Assembly: GCA_029287275.1 (NCBI GenBank) | Contig: JARFRL010000166.1 | Span: forward strand, 1-6,061 | DNA from: Pontiella desulfatans | GTDB lineage: Bacteria > Verrucomicrobiota > Kiritimatiellia > Kiritimatiellales > Pontiellaceae | Reading direction: 5' to 3' | DNA length: 6,061 bases | Shown: piece after piece, positions 1 through 6,061 of the stretch | How positions within the stretch are numbered: position 1 is the first letter of the stretch | How the letters are laid out: each line of letters starts with the position of its first letter | Notes under the pieces: generated by a model | Told to the model about the DNA's origin: nothing | Database searches by the model: none | The model's input: only the letters and a program-made list of their open reading frames with translations | Made by a program: the position numbers and the translations under genes

Positions 1-33
1 GATTGGCACATCGCGGACGACCGGCTCGCGTAA
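1..33 (+). CDS. Possible C-terminal tail of a convergent gene (partial)
   Basis: Frame 1 of the plus strand is open from the window edge and ends at TAA (31-33), giving the ten residues DWHIADDRLA. The stop lies just before the inverted-repeat array, which is where a gene convergent with ppk2 would be expected to end. Ten codons are far too few to identify a product or to show that the frame is coding; chance is a real alternative. It is recorded only because it would explain why non-coding sequence begins here. The family is not recognised. Confidence 0.2.
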   Translation, partial: DWHIADDRLA

Positions 34-40
34 CAAGCCG

Positions 41-118
41 GTCTAAAGTCGAAGGTCGAACGTCATCGGGGACCTTCGACCTTGGACTTTTAGACCTGCG
101 ACCTTTAGACCTGCGACC
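41..118. repeat. Array of 7-8 bp GACC-type units with inverted arms
   Basis: From 71 to 118 the plus strand is a run of short units that each begin with GAC: GACCTTC, GACCTTG, GACTTTTA, GACCTGC, GACCTTTA, GACCTGC, then GACCCC. Within it, the 15-mer TTTAGACCTGCGACC occurs twice in perfect tandem (89-103 and 104-118). The left arm (41-64) carries the same kind of unit on the opposite strand (GACGTTC, GACCTTC, GACTTTA). Bases 48-57 are a perfect 10 bp inverted match to 71-80 across a 13-base loop, and GTCTAAA at 41-47 can also pair with TTTAGAC at 89-95 or 104-110. The array ends two bases before the ppk2 stop codon. A transcript of either strand could form a stem-loop that protects or ends the RNA, but there is no T tract, so it is not a canonical intrinsic terminator. 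It is probably a dispersed intergenic repeat family; that part is inference. Confidence 0.75.
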
Positions 119-119
119 C

Positions 120-938
120 CTAGTAGATATGCGGCACGAAGTTCTGTTCTTCGTGGGGCGGACGTTGGTAGGACCCGTCGTCGGAACGCGGCGGGAGCTC
201 GATCGACTTCGGCGTGAGATCCTCGTAGGGGACCAGGCTCAGTAGATGCGAGATGCAGTTGAGGCGCGCTTTCTTTTTGTCGTCGGCCTCGACGACCCAC
301 CACGGCGCTTTCTCGATGTCGGTGTGCTCGAACATCGCATCCTTGGCCTTGGAATACTCCGCCCAGTTCTCGCGCGATTTGAGATCCATTGGACTCAGCT
401 TCCAACGCTTGGTCGGATTGTCGATGCGCGCTTGAAAGCGTTTTTCCTGCTCCTCGTCGCTGACGGAGAACCAGTATTTGACGAGAATGATTCCCGATCG
501 GATGATCATGCGCTCGAATTGCGGGCACGACTTGAAAAACTCCTCGACTTGATCCTCGGTAACGAAGCCCATCACGCGGTCGACTCCGCAGCAGTTGTAC
601 CACGAGCGGTCGAACAGCGCGATCTCGCCCGCGGCGGGTAGTTCGGGAACGTAACGTTGGAAATACCACTGCGTCTCCTCGCGTTCGGTCGGTTTTCCGA
701 GCGCCACCACGCGGGCGACGCGGGGATTCAGGCTTTCGGTGATTCGTTTGATGACGCCGCCTTTCCCGGCCGCGTCGCGGCCCTCGAACAGGACGACGAC
801 TTTGAGTCCCTTGTGTTTGACCCATTCCTGCAGCTTAACCAGTTCCACTTGAAGCCGCGCCAGCTCCGCCTCATAGAAATCGTTTTCCAGTTTGCCGTTT
901 TTCTTGTAGCCCTTTTTGCGTTTCTCTTGATCCGACAC
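120..938 (-). CDS. ppk2: Polyphosphate kinase 2 (PPK2), class I
   Basis: This 272-residue cytoplasmic kinase should transfer phosphate reversibly between polyphosphate and nucleoside diphosphates or triphosphates. It belongs to the P-loop PPK2 family and is unrelated to PPK1. The short basic N-terminus leads into the family's ELARLQVELVKLQEWV helix (25-40). Walker A is GRDAAGK (53-59), followed by GGVIKRITE. Walker B is ALFDRSWYN (107-115, with D110), and the lid region is RFQARIDNPTKRWKLSPMD (168-186). The end PPHEEQNFVPHIY is also typical of class I. Length is normal for a single-domain class I enzyme. The start is GTG at 936-938, with GGAGG six bases upstream; an ATG at 953-955 is in another frame. 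One oddity: the usual NRAGV after Walker B reads NCCGV (C116, C117). It has its own promoter and lies beyond the nqr terminator, so it is a separate unit. Class I members usually favour ADP/ATP or GDP/GTP, but the preference cannot be read here. Confidence 0.95.
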   Translation of the reverse strand: MSDQEKRKKGYKKNGKLENDFYEAELARLQVELVKLQEWVKHKGLKVVVLFEGRDAAGKGGVIKRITESLNPRVARVVALGKPTEREETQWYFQRYVPELPAAGEIALFDRSWYNCCGVDRVMGFVTEDQVEEFFKSCPQFERMIIRSGIILVKYWFSVSDEEQEKRFQARIDNPTKRWKLSPMDLKSRENWAEYSKAKDAMFEHTDIEKAPWWVVEADDKKKARLNCISHLLSLVPYEDLTPKSIELPPRSDDGSYQRPPHEEQNFVPHIY

Positions 939-944
939 GACTCG

Positions 945-949
945 CCTCC
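945..949 (-). promoter_or_regulatory. Ribosome binding site of ppk2
   Basis: The minus strand reads GGAGG here, six bases before the GTG at 936-938. This strong Shine-Dalgarno supports GTG as the start and argues against an out-of-frame ATG a few bases further upstream (953-955). Confidence 0.8.
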
Positions 950-972
950 GCTCATGTTGTTGAATTCAAAAG

Positions 973-1001
973 AGTTTAGATGGAGGGAACGGGCGGGTCA
1001 A
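973..1001 (-). promoter_or_regulatory. Putative sigma-70-type promoter of ppk2
   Basis: On the minus strand TTGACC (996-1001) and TAAACT (973-978) are separated by exactly 17 bases (979-995). They match the -35 consensus TTGACA in five of six positions and the -10 consensus TATAAT in four of six. The site lies between the nqr terminator and the ppk2 start and would leave a leader of roughly 30 bases. No operator-like dyad is evident around it. The assignment rests on consensus match and position only. Confidence 0.6.
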
Positions 1002-1012
1002 AGTATGAAACG

Positions 1013-1039
1013 AAAAAAGCCCGTCGCGAGCCGGGCTTT
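1013..1039 (-). terminator. Rho-independent terminator of the nqr operon
   Basis: Read on the minus strand, AAAGCCCG (1032-1039) pairs perfectly with CGGGCTTT (1016-1023) across an 8-base loop GCTCGCGA, and the T run continues to 1013, giving six T in total. It starts 22 bases after the nqrF stop codon. The plus strand has only three T after the stem, so it should act mainly on nqr transcription and insulate ppk2. Confidence 0.9.
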
Positions 1040-1061
1040 CAATTCCGAGTGTCGAGTCGGA

Positions 1062-2294
1062 CTAGATGCCGAAGTCGTCGGCGCGAATCATGTCTTCTTC
1101 AACCCCGAGTTCGTAGGCCATGTCGTTCACGCACTTGAGCATGATGGGCGGTCCGCAGAGATAGTATTCAATCTCGGTCGGGTCTTCGTGTTTGTTCAGA
1201 TATTCTTCCAGACAAACCTGATGAATGAAGCCGGTCAGGCCTTCCCAATTATCTTCGGGCAACGGATCGCTGAGCGCGACGTACATCTTGAAGTTCGGGA
1301 ACTGTCTCTCGAGCTCCTCTAACTCCTCCATGTAGAACAGTTCGCGCTTGGAGCGGCCGCCGTACCAGAAGGTAATCTTGCGGTCGGTGCCGATTCGTTT
1401 GAGCTGGTCGTAGATGTGCGAGCGCATGGGCGCCATGCCCGCGCCGCCGCCGATGAAGCACATTTCGCGGTCGGTTTCCTGCGCGAAGAATTCACCGTAG
1501 GGCCCCGAAATAGTGACTTTATCTCCCGGCTTCAGGTTGAAGGTGTAACTGGAGCAGACGCCGGGCGGGTAGCTGGTGCCGGGAGGTGGCGACGCGATGC
1601 GGATGTTCAACATGATGATGTCGTCCTCGAGCGGGAAGCTGGCCATCGAATAGGCGCGGAAGCAATCTTCGTCGTTGTTGGCGACGTATTGCCACTGGTC
1701 GAATTTATCCCAATCGCCGCGGTACTCCTCTTGGACGTCGAAGTCCTTGTAGGAAAGTCCTTTGTACGCGGGCACGTCGATCTGGATGTAGCCGCCGGCG
1801 CGGAAGTCGAGTTTTTCGCCTTCCGGCAGTTCAACCACGAGCTCTTTGATGAAGGTCGCGACGTTGTCGTTGGAGCGAACGGTGCACTCGTACTTTTTGA
1901 TGTCGAGAATTTCCGGCTCGATGTCCAGCACCATGTCTTCCTTGACCTTCAGCTGGCAGGCGAGACGAACGCCTTCCTTGGCCTCGGCCTTGGAGACCTG
2001 TCCGGCTTCGGTTGGAAGCAGCTCGCCGCCGCCCTCGAGCACCTTGCATTTGCACATGGCGCAGGTTCCGCCGCCACCGCACGCGGAGGGCAGGAAGATC
2101 TTCGAGGTCGAGAGAGCGGTCAACAACGACGCGCCCGGCTTGACTTCCAACTCGCGGCTGCCCTCGTTGATGCTCAGTTTGGCCAGTCCTTGCGGGACCA
2201 GCTTCTTGGCCGCGACCATCAGCAGGATGACCATCAACATGATCACGAAGCTGAAGACAACGACGCTTGATACGATATAGGTTACATTATCCAT
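1062..2294 (-). CDS. nqrF: Na+-translocating NADH:quinone reductase subunit F
   Basis: This is the NADH-oxidising subunit and electron entry point of Na+-NQR: NADH passes electrons to FAD and then to a [2Fe-2S] centre on the cytoplasmic side. From the ATG at 2292-2294 the protein has 410 residues, close to the roughly 408 of Vibrio. One N-terminal membrane helix (about 5-29) precedes a ferredoxin domain with cluster ligands C72, C78, C81 and C113, which have the family spacing. The FAD-binding motif RAYS is at 213-216 and the NAD-binding GGGAGMAP at 282-289; CGPP is at 380-383, with the terminal DDFGI aromatic at F408. A TTG at 2307-2309 would add five residues, but it overlaps the GGAA element that could serve as SD for the ATG, so the ATG is preferred. 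It is the last gene of the operon, 15 bases after nqrE and just before the terminator. C83 makes a CxC next to a ligand, where Vibrio has valine. Confidence 0.97.
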   Translation of the reverse strand: MDNVTYIVSSVVVFSFVIMLMVILLMVAAKKLVPQGLAKLSINEGSRELEVKPGASLLTALSTSKIFLPSACGGGGTCAMCKCKVLEGGGELLPTEAGQVSKAEAKEGVRLACQLKVKEDMVLDIEPEILDIKKYECTVRSNDNVATFIKELVVELPEGEKLDFRAGGYIQIDVPAYKGLSYKDFDVQEEYRGDWDKFDQWQYVANNDEDCFRAYSMASFPLEDDIIMLNIRIASPPPGTSYPPGVCSSYTFNLKPGDKVTISGPYGEFFAQETDREMCFIGGGAGMAPMRSHIYDQLKRIGTDRKITFWYGGRSKRELFYMEELEELERQFPNFKMYVALSDPLPEDNWEGLTGFIHQVCLEEYLNKHEDPTEIEYYLCGPPIMLKCVNDMAYELGVEEDMIRADDFGI

Positions 2295-2309
2295 GATTGC
2301 CGGTTCCAA

Positions 2310-2921
<612 letters not shown>

Positions 2922-2924
2922 CGG

Positions 2925-3530
2925 TTAGTCCTCCACGTACTTGCTGATGGTGCGCTGACCCCAGATCAGCAGGCCGAGAATGATGAACGCGCCCGGGGCG
3001 AGCAGCACGAGACCATTGCCCATGAAGTTTTCTCCAACGGGCAGCTGGAAGTTGAGCCAGGTTCCGAAGCCGAGAATCTCGCGGATCGACGCGACCGCGA
3101 CCAGCACGATGCCGTAGCCCAGTCCGTTGCCAAGCCCGTCGAGGAGCGATTCCTTCGGCGGGTTCTGCAGGGCGAAGGCCTCGGCGCGGCCCATCACGAT
3201 GCAGTTCGTGATGATCAAGCCCACGAACACCGACAGCTGTTTGCTAATGTCGAACAGGTACGCCCGAAGCAGCTGGTCGGCGATGATCACGAGCGAGGCG
3301 ATGACCGCCATTTCGACGATCATGCGGATGCCGCTCGGAATCACGTTGCGCAGCAGCGAGATCACGAAGTTCGAGAGCGTGACCACCGCGGTCAGCGCGA
3401 GCGTCATCACGATCGCGGTTTCCACTTTCACGGTCACGGCCAGCGCGGAGCAGATGCCGAGCACCTGAATGGTGATCGGGTTGTTGTCCGAGAACGGATC
3501 CATCAATAGTTTTTTAGCGGCGGAAGCCAT
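2925..3530 (-). CDS. nqrD: Na+-translocating NADH:quinone reductase subunit D
   Basis: Integral membrane subunit of 201 residues with about six transmembrane helices, partner of NqrE in binding the intramembrane Fe-S centre. The conserved cysteines are C27 (LGICSALAVT) and C110 (IITNCIVMGRAEAFA), with the same 83-residue spacing as C29/C112 in Vibrio. Other family sequence includes the N-terminal DPFSDNNPITIQVLGIC, PSGIRMIVEMAVIASLVI (65-82) and LLDGLGNGLGYG (129-140). The ATG at 3528-3530 lies two bases after the nqrC stop, with a strong AGGGGGG SD overlapping the end of nqrC. The paralogue RnfE is excluded by context. No unusual feature is seen. Confidence 0.97.
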   Translation of the reverse strand: MASAAKKLLMDPFSDNNPITIQVLGICSALAVTVKVETAIVMTLALTAVVTLSNFVISLLRNVIPSGIRMIVEMAVIASLVIIADQLLRAYLFDISKQLSVFVGLIITNCIVMGRAEAFALQNPPKESLLDGLGNGLGYGIVLVAVASIREILGFGTWLNFQLPVGENFMGNGLVLLAPGAFIILGLLIWGQRTISKYVED

Positions 3531-3532
3531 GG

Positions 3533-4162
3533 TTAGTTCCCCCCTTTGATTGATTTGAAGTAGTCGGCGTAAGCGAGGGCGTCTTTTTGGATCAACGCCT
3601 GCACGCCCTTGCCGGTGAGCGTCGCGCCGGAGATGCCGTCCACCGAGGTTTCGGTGAGCGTCGAGCCGGGTTTAACGACCAGGAAGTCGGTCGCGGCGCC
3701 GTCGGCGTAAAGCTTCTTGCCCGCGAACTGCGACAGGAACCAGGGCTTTTCGATTTCAGCGCCCAGCCCCGGCGTTTCGCCGTGTTTGTAGAAACTGATG
3801 CCCGCGATGGTTTCGAGATCGCTTTCGAGTGACAGGTAGCCGTAAAGCATGCTCCAAAGTCCCTTGCCCGAAACCGGAAACGCGTACTTCGACGGGGCGT
3901 CCGCGTCCTCGTCGGTCCAGGTGAAGATCGGCAGATCGCCGGCCTTGTCCTCGAAGACGTGCTTTTCGAACGTCGCCTCGATCTCCGGCCGCGCCATCGC
4001 GCTGATGTCCACGCCGAAGGCCTTGACGATGTTGCGCTTCACGTCGAACGCCTCGTTCGCCCGCTGCGCGGGCTTGAGGACCGCCGCGGTGACCGAGAGC
4101 AACAGGCTGACGACCACGCAGACGATCGCCGCGAAAGTTATGGTTCTAGTATCTTCACGCAT
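3533..4162 (-). CDS. nqrC: Na+-translocating NADH:quinone reductase subunit C (covalent FMN)
   Basis: This subunit carries a covalently bound FMN on its periplasmic domain and passes electrons from the NqrD/NqrE centre towards NqrB. A single N-terminal membrane helix (about 7-29) is followed by the FMN domain. Family sequence includes GKGLWSMLYGYLSLE (99-113), the HGETPGLGAEIE segment (127-138) and the flavinylation motif DGISGAT (175-181), where T181 should bind FMN through a phosphoester after ApbE/Ftp action. At 209 residues it is nearly 50 shorter than the Vibrio protein; the missing part appears to lie between the membrane helix and the FMN core, with a short C-terminus as well. The ATG at 4160-4162 overlaps the nqrB stop by eight bases (ATGCGTGA), with a GAGGG SD inside nqrB. 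No apbE is in the window. RnfG is the alternative family, rejected by context. Confidence 0.96.
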   Translation of the reverse strand: MREDTRTITFAAIVCVVVSLLLSVTAAVLKPAQRANEAFDVKRNIVKAFGVDISAMARPEIEATFEKHVFEDKAGDLPIFTWTDEDADAPSKYAFPVSGKGLWSMLYGYLSLESDLETIAGISFYKHGETPGLGAEIEKPWFLSQFAGKKLYADGAATDFLVVKPGSTLTETSVDGISGATLTGKGVQALIQKDALAYADYFKSIKGGN

Positions 4163-5387
4163 TGTTCAAGGCCCTCGCGTAAGCGGTTCTTTTCTTGATG
4201 TGCCCCTGAACGACGAAGTGGTCGACCAGCGGCGCCATGACGTTCATGAACAAGATCGCCAACATCGCGCCTTCCGGATAGGCCGGGTTCGCGACGCGGA
4301 TCAGCACGGTCAGCGCGCCGATCAGGAAACCGTAGATGAGCTTGCCCAGATTCGTCGCGGAGGCCGAGACCGGATCGGTCGCCATGAAGACGATGCCGAA
4401 CAGGAAGCCGCCCATCACCAGATGATAAACGAAGGGCAGGGCCGCGAACGGGTTGTCGAGCGGCAGCACGTTGAAAAGCGCGCCCATCGCGATACAGCCG
4501 ACGATGCCGGAAACCATGATTCGCCAGGAGCCGATGCCCGTCAGGATCAGGAAGCCCATGCCAAGCAGAATCGCGATCGCCGAGGTGGACCCGATGCAAC
4601 CGGGTATGTTGCCGACCGTCATGTTCAGCAACGTGTAGCCCGCGTCGCCGATCGCCGCGATGGCGTCGCCGCCTTTCTCGACCGCGGCCGCGATGGCCAG
4701 CGGAGTGGCCATGGTGACGCCGTCGATGTTTTCAGCGACGGTTCCGAAGAGCGGGTTGTTGTCGAACGCGGTATGAGCCGTTCCGACCCAAACCTTGTCG
4801 CCCGAGATCTGCGCCGGGTAGGCGAAGAACAGGAAGGCGCGGGCCGTGAGCGCCGGGTTGAGAATGTTGTATCCCACGCCGCCAAAGATCTCCTTGCCGA
4901 TCACGATGCCGAACGAGATGCCGATCGCGACCTGCCACAGGGGCAGGGTGGGCGGAAGCACCAGCGGAAACAACATGCCGGTGACGAGGAAGCCCTCGTT
5001 GATCTCGTGGCGGCGGGTGATCGCGAAGAGCACCTCCCAAAGACCGCCGACCAGATACGAGACGAAGATGATCGGAACCACCATGGCCGCGCCGCGGATC
5101 AAATCCGTCATCAAGGTCGCGTCCTCGACGCCGTTGGCGATGTTGAACTGGTTGCCCGCGTTCCAGATGCCGAACAGAATGCAGGGAAGCAGCGCGTAGA
5201 CCACGAAGATCATCAGGCGCTTCTGGTCGATGGAGTCGCGAACGTGCGGCGCGCTCGGCGTGACGTCGCCCGGGGTGCGATTGAACGTGTCGCCCGCCTC
5301 CCAGAGCGGATAGAGCCGCTCGAATTTCCCGCCTTTTTCAAAAAGCGGGCCGATTTTTTTATCCATGAAGTCGAATAGGGCTTTCAT
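4155..5387 (-). CDS. nqrB: Na+-translocating NADH:quinone reductase subunit B (covalent FMN)
   Basis: This is the main membrane subunit, 410 residues with about ten transmembrane helices. It carries covalent FMN and riboflavin and contributes to Na+ transfer and the quinone site. The soluble N-terminus (1-56) is followed by membrane helices beginning near 57. The most conserved block is 127-197: HEINEGFLVTGMLFPLVLPP, then GKEIFGG, NPALTARAFLFFAYPAQISGD. The flavinylation site fits the Dxx(S/T)xAT pattern as DGVTMAT (222-228), so T228 is the expected FMN ligand; methionine stands where the Vibrio protein has glycine. Helices continue in 264-393, including ATDPVSA (336-342) and NPAYPEGAMLAILFMN (367-382). 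The ATG at 5385-5387 shares a base with the nqrA TAA, and GAGGAGGAAGG just upstream is a strong SD. RnfD is the paralogue; the long N-terminus and the neighbours favour NqrB. Confidence 0.97.
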   Translation of the reverse strand: MKALFDFMDKKIGPLFEKGGKFERLYPLWEAGDTFNRTPGDVTPSAPHVRDSIDQKRLMIFVVYALLPCILFGIWNAGNQFNIANGVEDATLMTDLIRGAAMVVPIIFVSYLVGGLWEVLFAITRRHEINEGFLVTGMLFPLVLPPTLPLWQVAIGISFGIVIGKEIFGGVGYNILNPALTARAFLFFAYPAQISGDKVWVGTAHTAFDNNPLFGTVAENIDGVTMATPLAIAAAVEKGGDAIAAIGDAGYTLLNMTVGNIPGCIGSTSAIAILLGMGFLILTGIGSWRIMVSGIVGCIAMGALFNVLPLDNPFAALPFVYHLVMGGFLFGIVFMATDPVSASATNLGKLIYGFLIGALTVLIRVANPAYPEGAMLAILFMNVMAPLVDHFVVQGHIKKRTAYARALNNA

Positions 5388-6061
5388 TAAATTCCTTCCT
5401 CCTCGATTTCCTCAAGACCGCGTTTGATGATGCCGCAGACGTCGGTCTTGTGCGGGTCGACGAACGAAGCGAGCGCGAAATCCTCGGGAGCGGTTTCAAG
5501 AATACCGAGTTGCACCATCTCGTCCGTGTCGTGGGCGAGCGCGGCGCGGATGATGAAGTCGGTCATGATGTTGAGGGGCTGATACTTGTCCATCCAACCG
5601 GTCACCACCATGGCGCGGTGGCTGCCGTGCATGCTGGTGCCGAGTTTCCAATCGTGGGCGAAACCCATGACGGATGAAAGATTGACGCGGTGCGAGCTGT
5701 ATTGGAACAGCCCCGGCATCGTCCAACCCAGAAGATGCCGCGAGCGGTCCTCTTCCAGCACGAACAACTCGGAGCCGTAGAACGGGGCGCAGGTGTTGGT
5801 CGGAACTTTTCCGCCCCAGAGGATGTTGCCGTTCACGACGCGAACCTCTTCGCCTTCGATCGCCTCGCTCAAAAGTGGTTCGAGCGAAGCGCCGATTCCC
5901 ACCTTGTAATACTTGCGGGCCTCTTTCTTAACGGCCGGTCCGCCCAGCGCGATGATCTTCGTTTTCGGAAGTTCACCGGTGGTGAGCAGCTTGCCGATCA
6001 GAATCACGTCCTGCGCGGTGATGGTGTAAACGGTGTCGGTCGGCAGGATCGGGCTGATCCG
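5387..6061 (-). CDS. nqrA: Na+-translocating NADH:quinone reductase subunit A, C-terminal half (partial)
   Basis: The last 224 residues of NqrA, a cofactor-free cytoplasmic subunit that docks on the complex near NqrB and has been linked to quinone binding. The frame stays open to the right edge, beginning RISPILPTDTVYTITAQD and continuing through VILIGKLLTTGELPKTKIIALGGPAV, so the first GTG in the window (6005-6007) is an internal valine codon, not a start. Family sequence near the end includes GSHRAMVVTGWMDKYQPLNI, an acidic DTDEMVQLGILE and LASFVDPHK, with a glutamate-rich tail. Since NqrA usually has about 445 residues, roughly half is missing to the right. It is the first gene of the operon, so the nqr promoter lies outside the window. 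TAA at 5387-5389 overlaps the nqrB ATG by one base. Confidence 0.95.
   Translation of the reverse strand, partial: RISPILPTDTVYTITAQDVILIGKLLTTGELPKTKIIALGGPAVKKEARKYYKVGIGASLEPLLSEAIEGEEVRVVNGNILWGGKVPTNTCAPFYGSELFVLEEDRSRHLLGWTMPGLFQYSSHRVNLSSVMGFAHDWKLGTSMHGSHRAMVVTGWMDKYQPLNIMTDFIIRAALAHDTDEMVQLGILETAPEDFALASFVDPHKTDVCGIIKRGLEEIEEEGI

Noticed and set aside
3..245. An 80-codon plus-strand frame across the repeat array and the end of ppk2
   Set aside because: Its repeated LDLRPLDLRPL stretch is a direct reading of the GACC repeat units, and the rest is antisense to ppk2; no supporting SD can be seen at the window edge.
43..825. A 260-codon minus-strand frame overlapping ppk2
   Set aside because: It is out of frame with ppk2, is very arginine-rich and has no family features, while ppk2 has intact Walker motifs and a strong SD.
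657..1322. A plus-strand frame that spans the ppk2-nqrF intergenic region
   Set aside because: It runs antisense through the 5' part of ppk2, the promoter, the terminator and the end of nqrF, all of which have better explanations.
1416..2270. A 284-codon plus-strand frame opposite nqrF
   Set aside because: It is a shadow of the nqrF coding sequence; the composition is biased and no motif is seen.
3849..5378. A 509-codon open frame on the plus strand, antisense to nqrB and part of nqrC
   Set aside because: It lies opposite strongly supported membrane protein genes. Its product is a charged Arg/Asp/Glu/His-rich sequence with no recognisable domain, as expected from reading GC-rich codons of hydrophobic proteins backwards.

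Overview
The window holds the 3' part of an operon for the Na+-translocating NADH:quinone oxidoreductase (Na+-NQR). All of its genes lie on the minus strand, so the operon reads from right to left: nqrA (3' half only, running off the right edge), nqrB, nqrC, nqrD, nqrE, nqrF. After a clear intrinsic terminator comes a separately promoted, complete gene for a class I polyphosphate kinase 2 (ppk2), also on the minus strand. The left end (1-119) is non-coding and repeat-rich. It may include the last codons of a convergent plus-strand gene.

How the parts work together: NqrF oxidises NADH through FAD and a [2Fe-2S] centre. Electrons then pass an intramembrane Fe-S centre held by NqrD and NqrE, the covalent FMNs of NqrC and NqrB, and riboflavin, and reach quinone while Na+ is pumped out. 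All cofactor residues that can be checked by eye are present, so the complex looks functional. The genes are packed tightly: nqrA/nqrB overlap by 1 base, nqrB/nqrC by 8, the nqrC-nqrD and nqrD-nqrE gaps are 2 and 3 bases, and nqrE-nqrF is 15 bases if the ATG start is used. Most genes have good purine-rich Shine-Dalgarno (SD) sequences, several inside the end of the preceding gene, which points to one polycistronic, translationally coupled transcript. The operon promoter is outside the window.

Organism: a GC-rich bacterium, most likely Gram-negative, with a sodium-based respiratory chain. The proteins are clearly Na+-NQR rather than RNF, because NqrA and an NqrF of the ferredoxin/FAD/NAD type are present. 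They differ from the Vibrio type in detail: a short NqrC, a loop insertion in NqrE and a variant FMN motif in NqrB. I cannot fix the phylum from the sequence alone.

I found no mobile element, CRISPR array, tRNA or rRNA. This is mainly conserved housekeeping DNA. The least explained part is the array of 7-8 bp units at 41-118, with inverted arms, that abuts the ppk2 stop codon.
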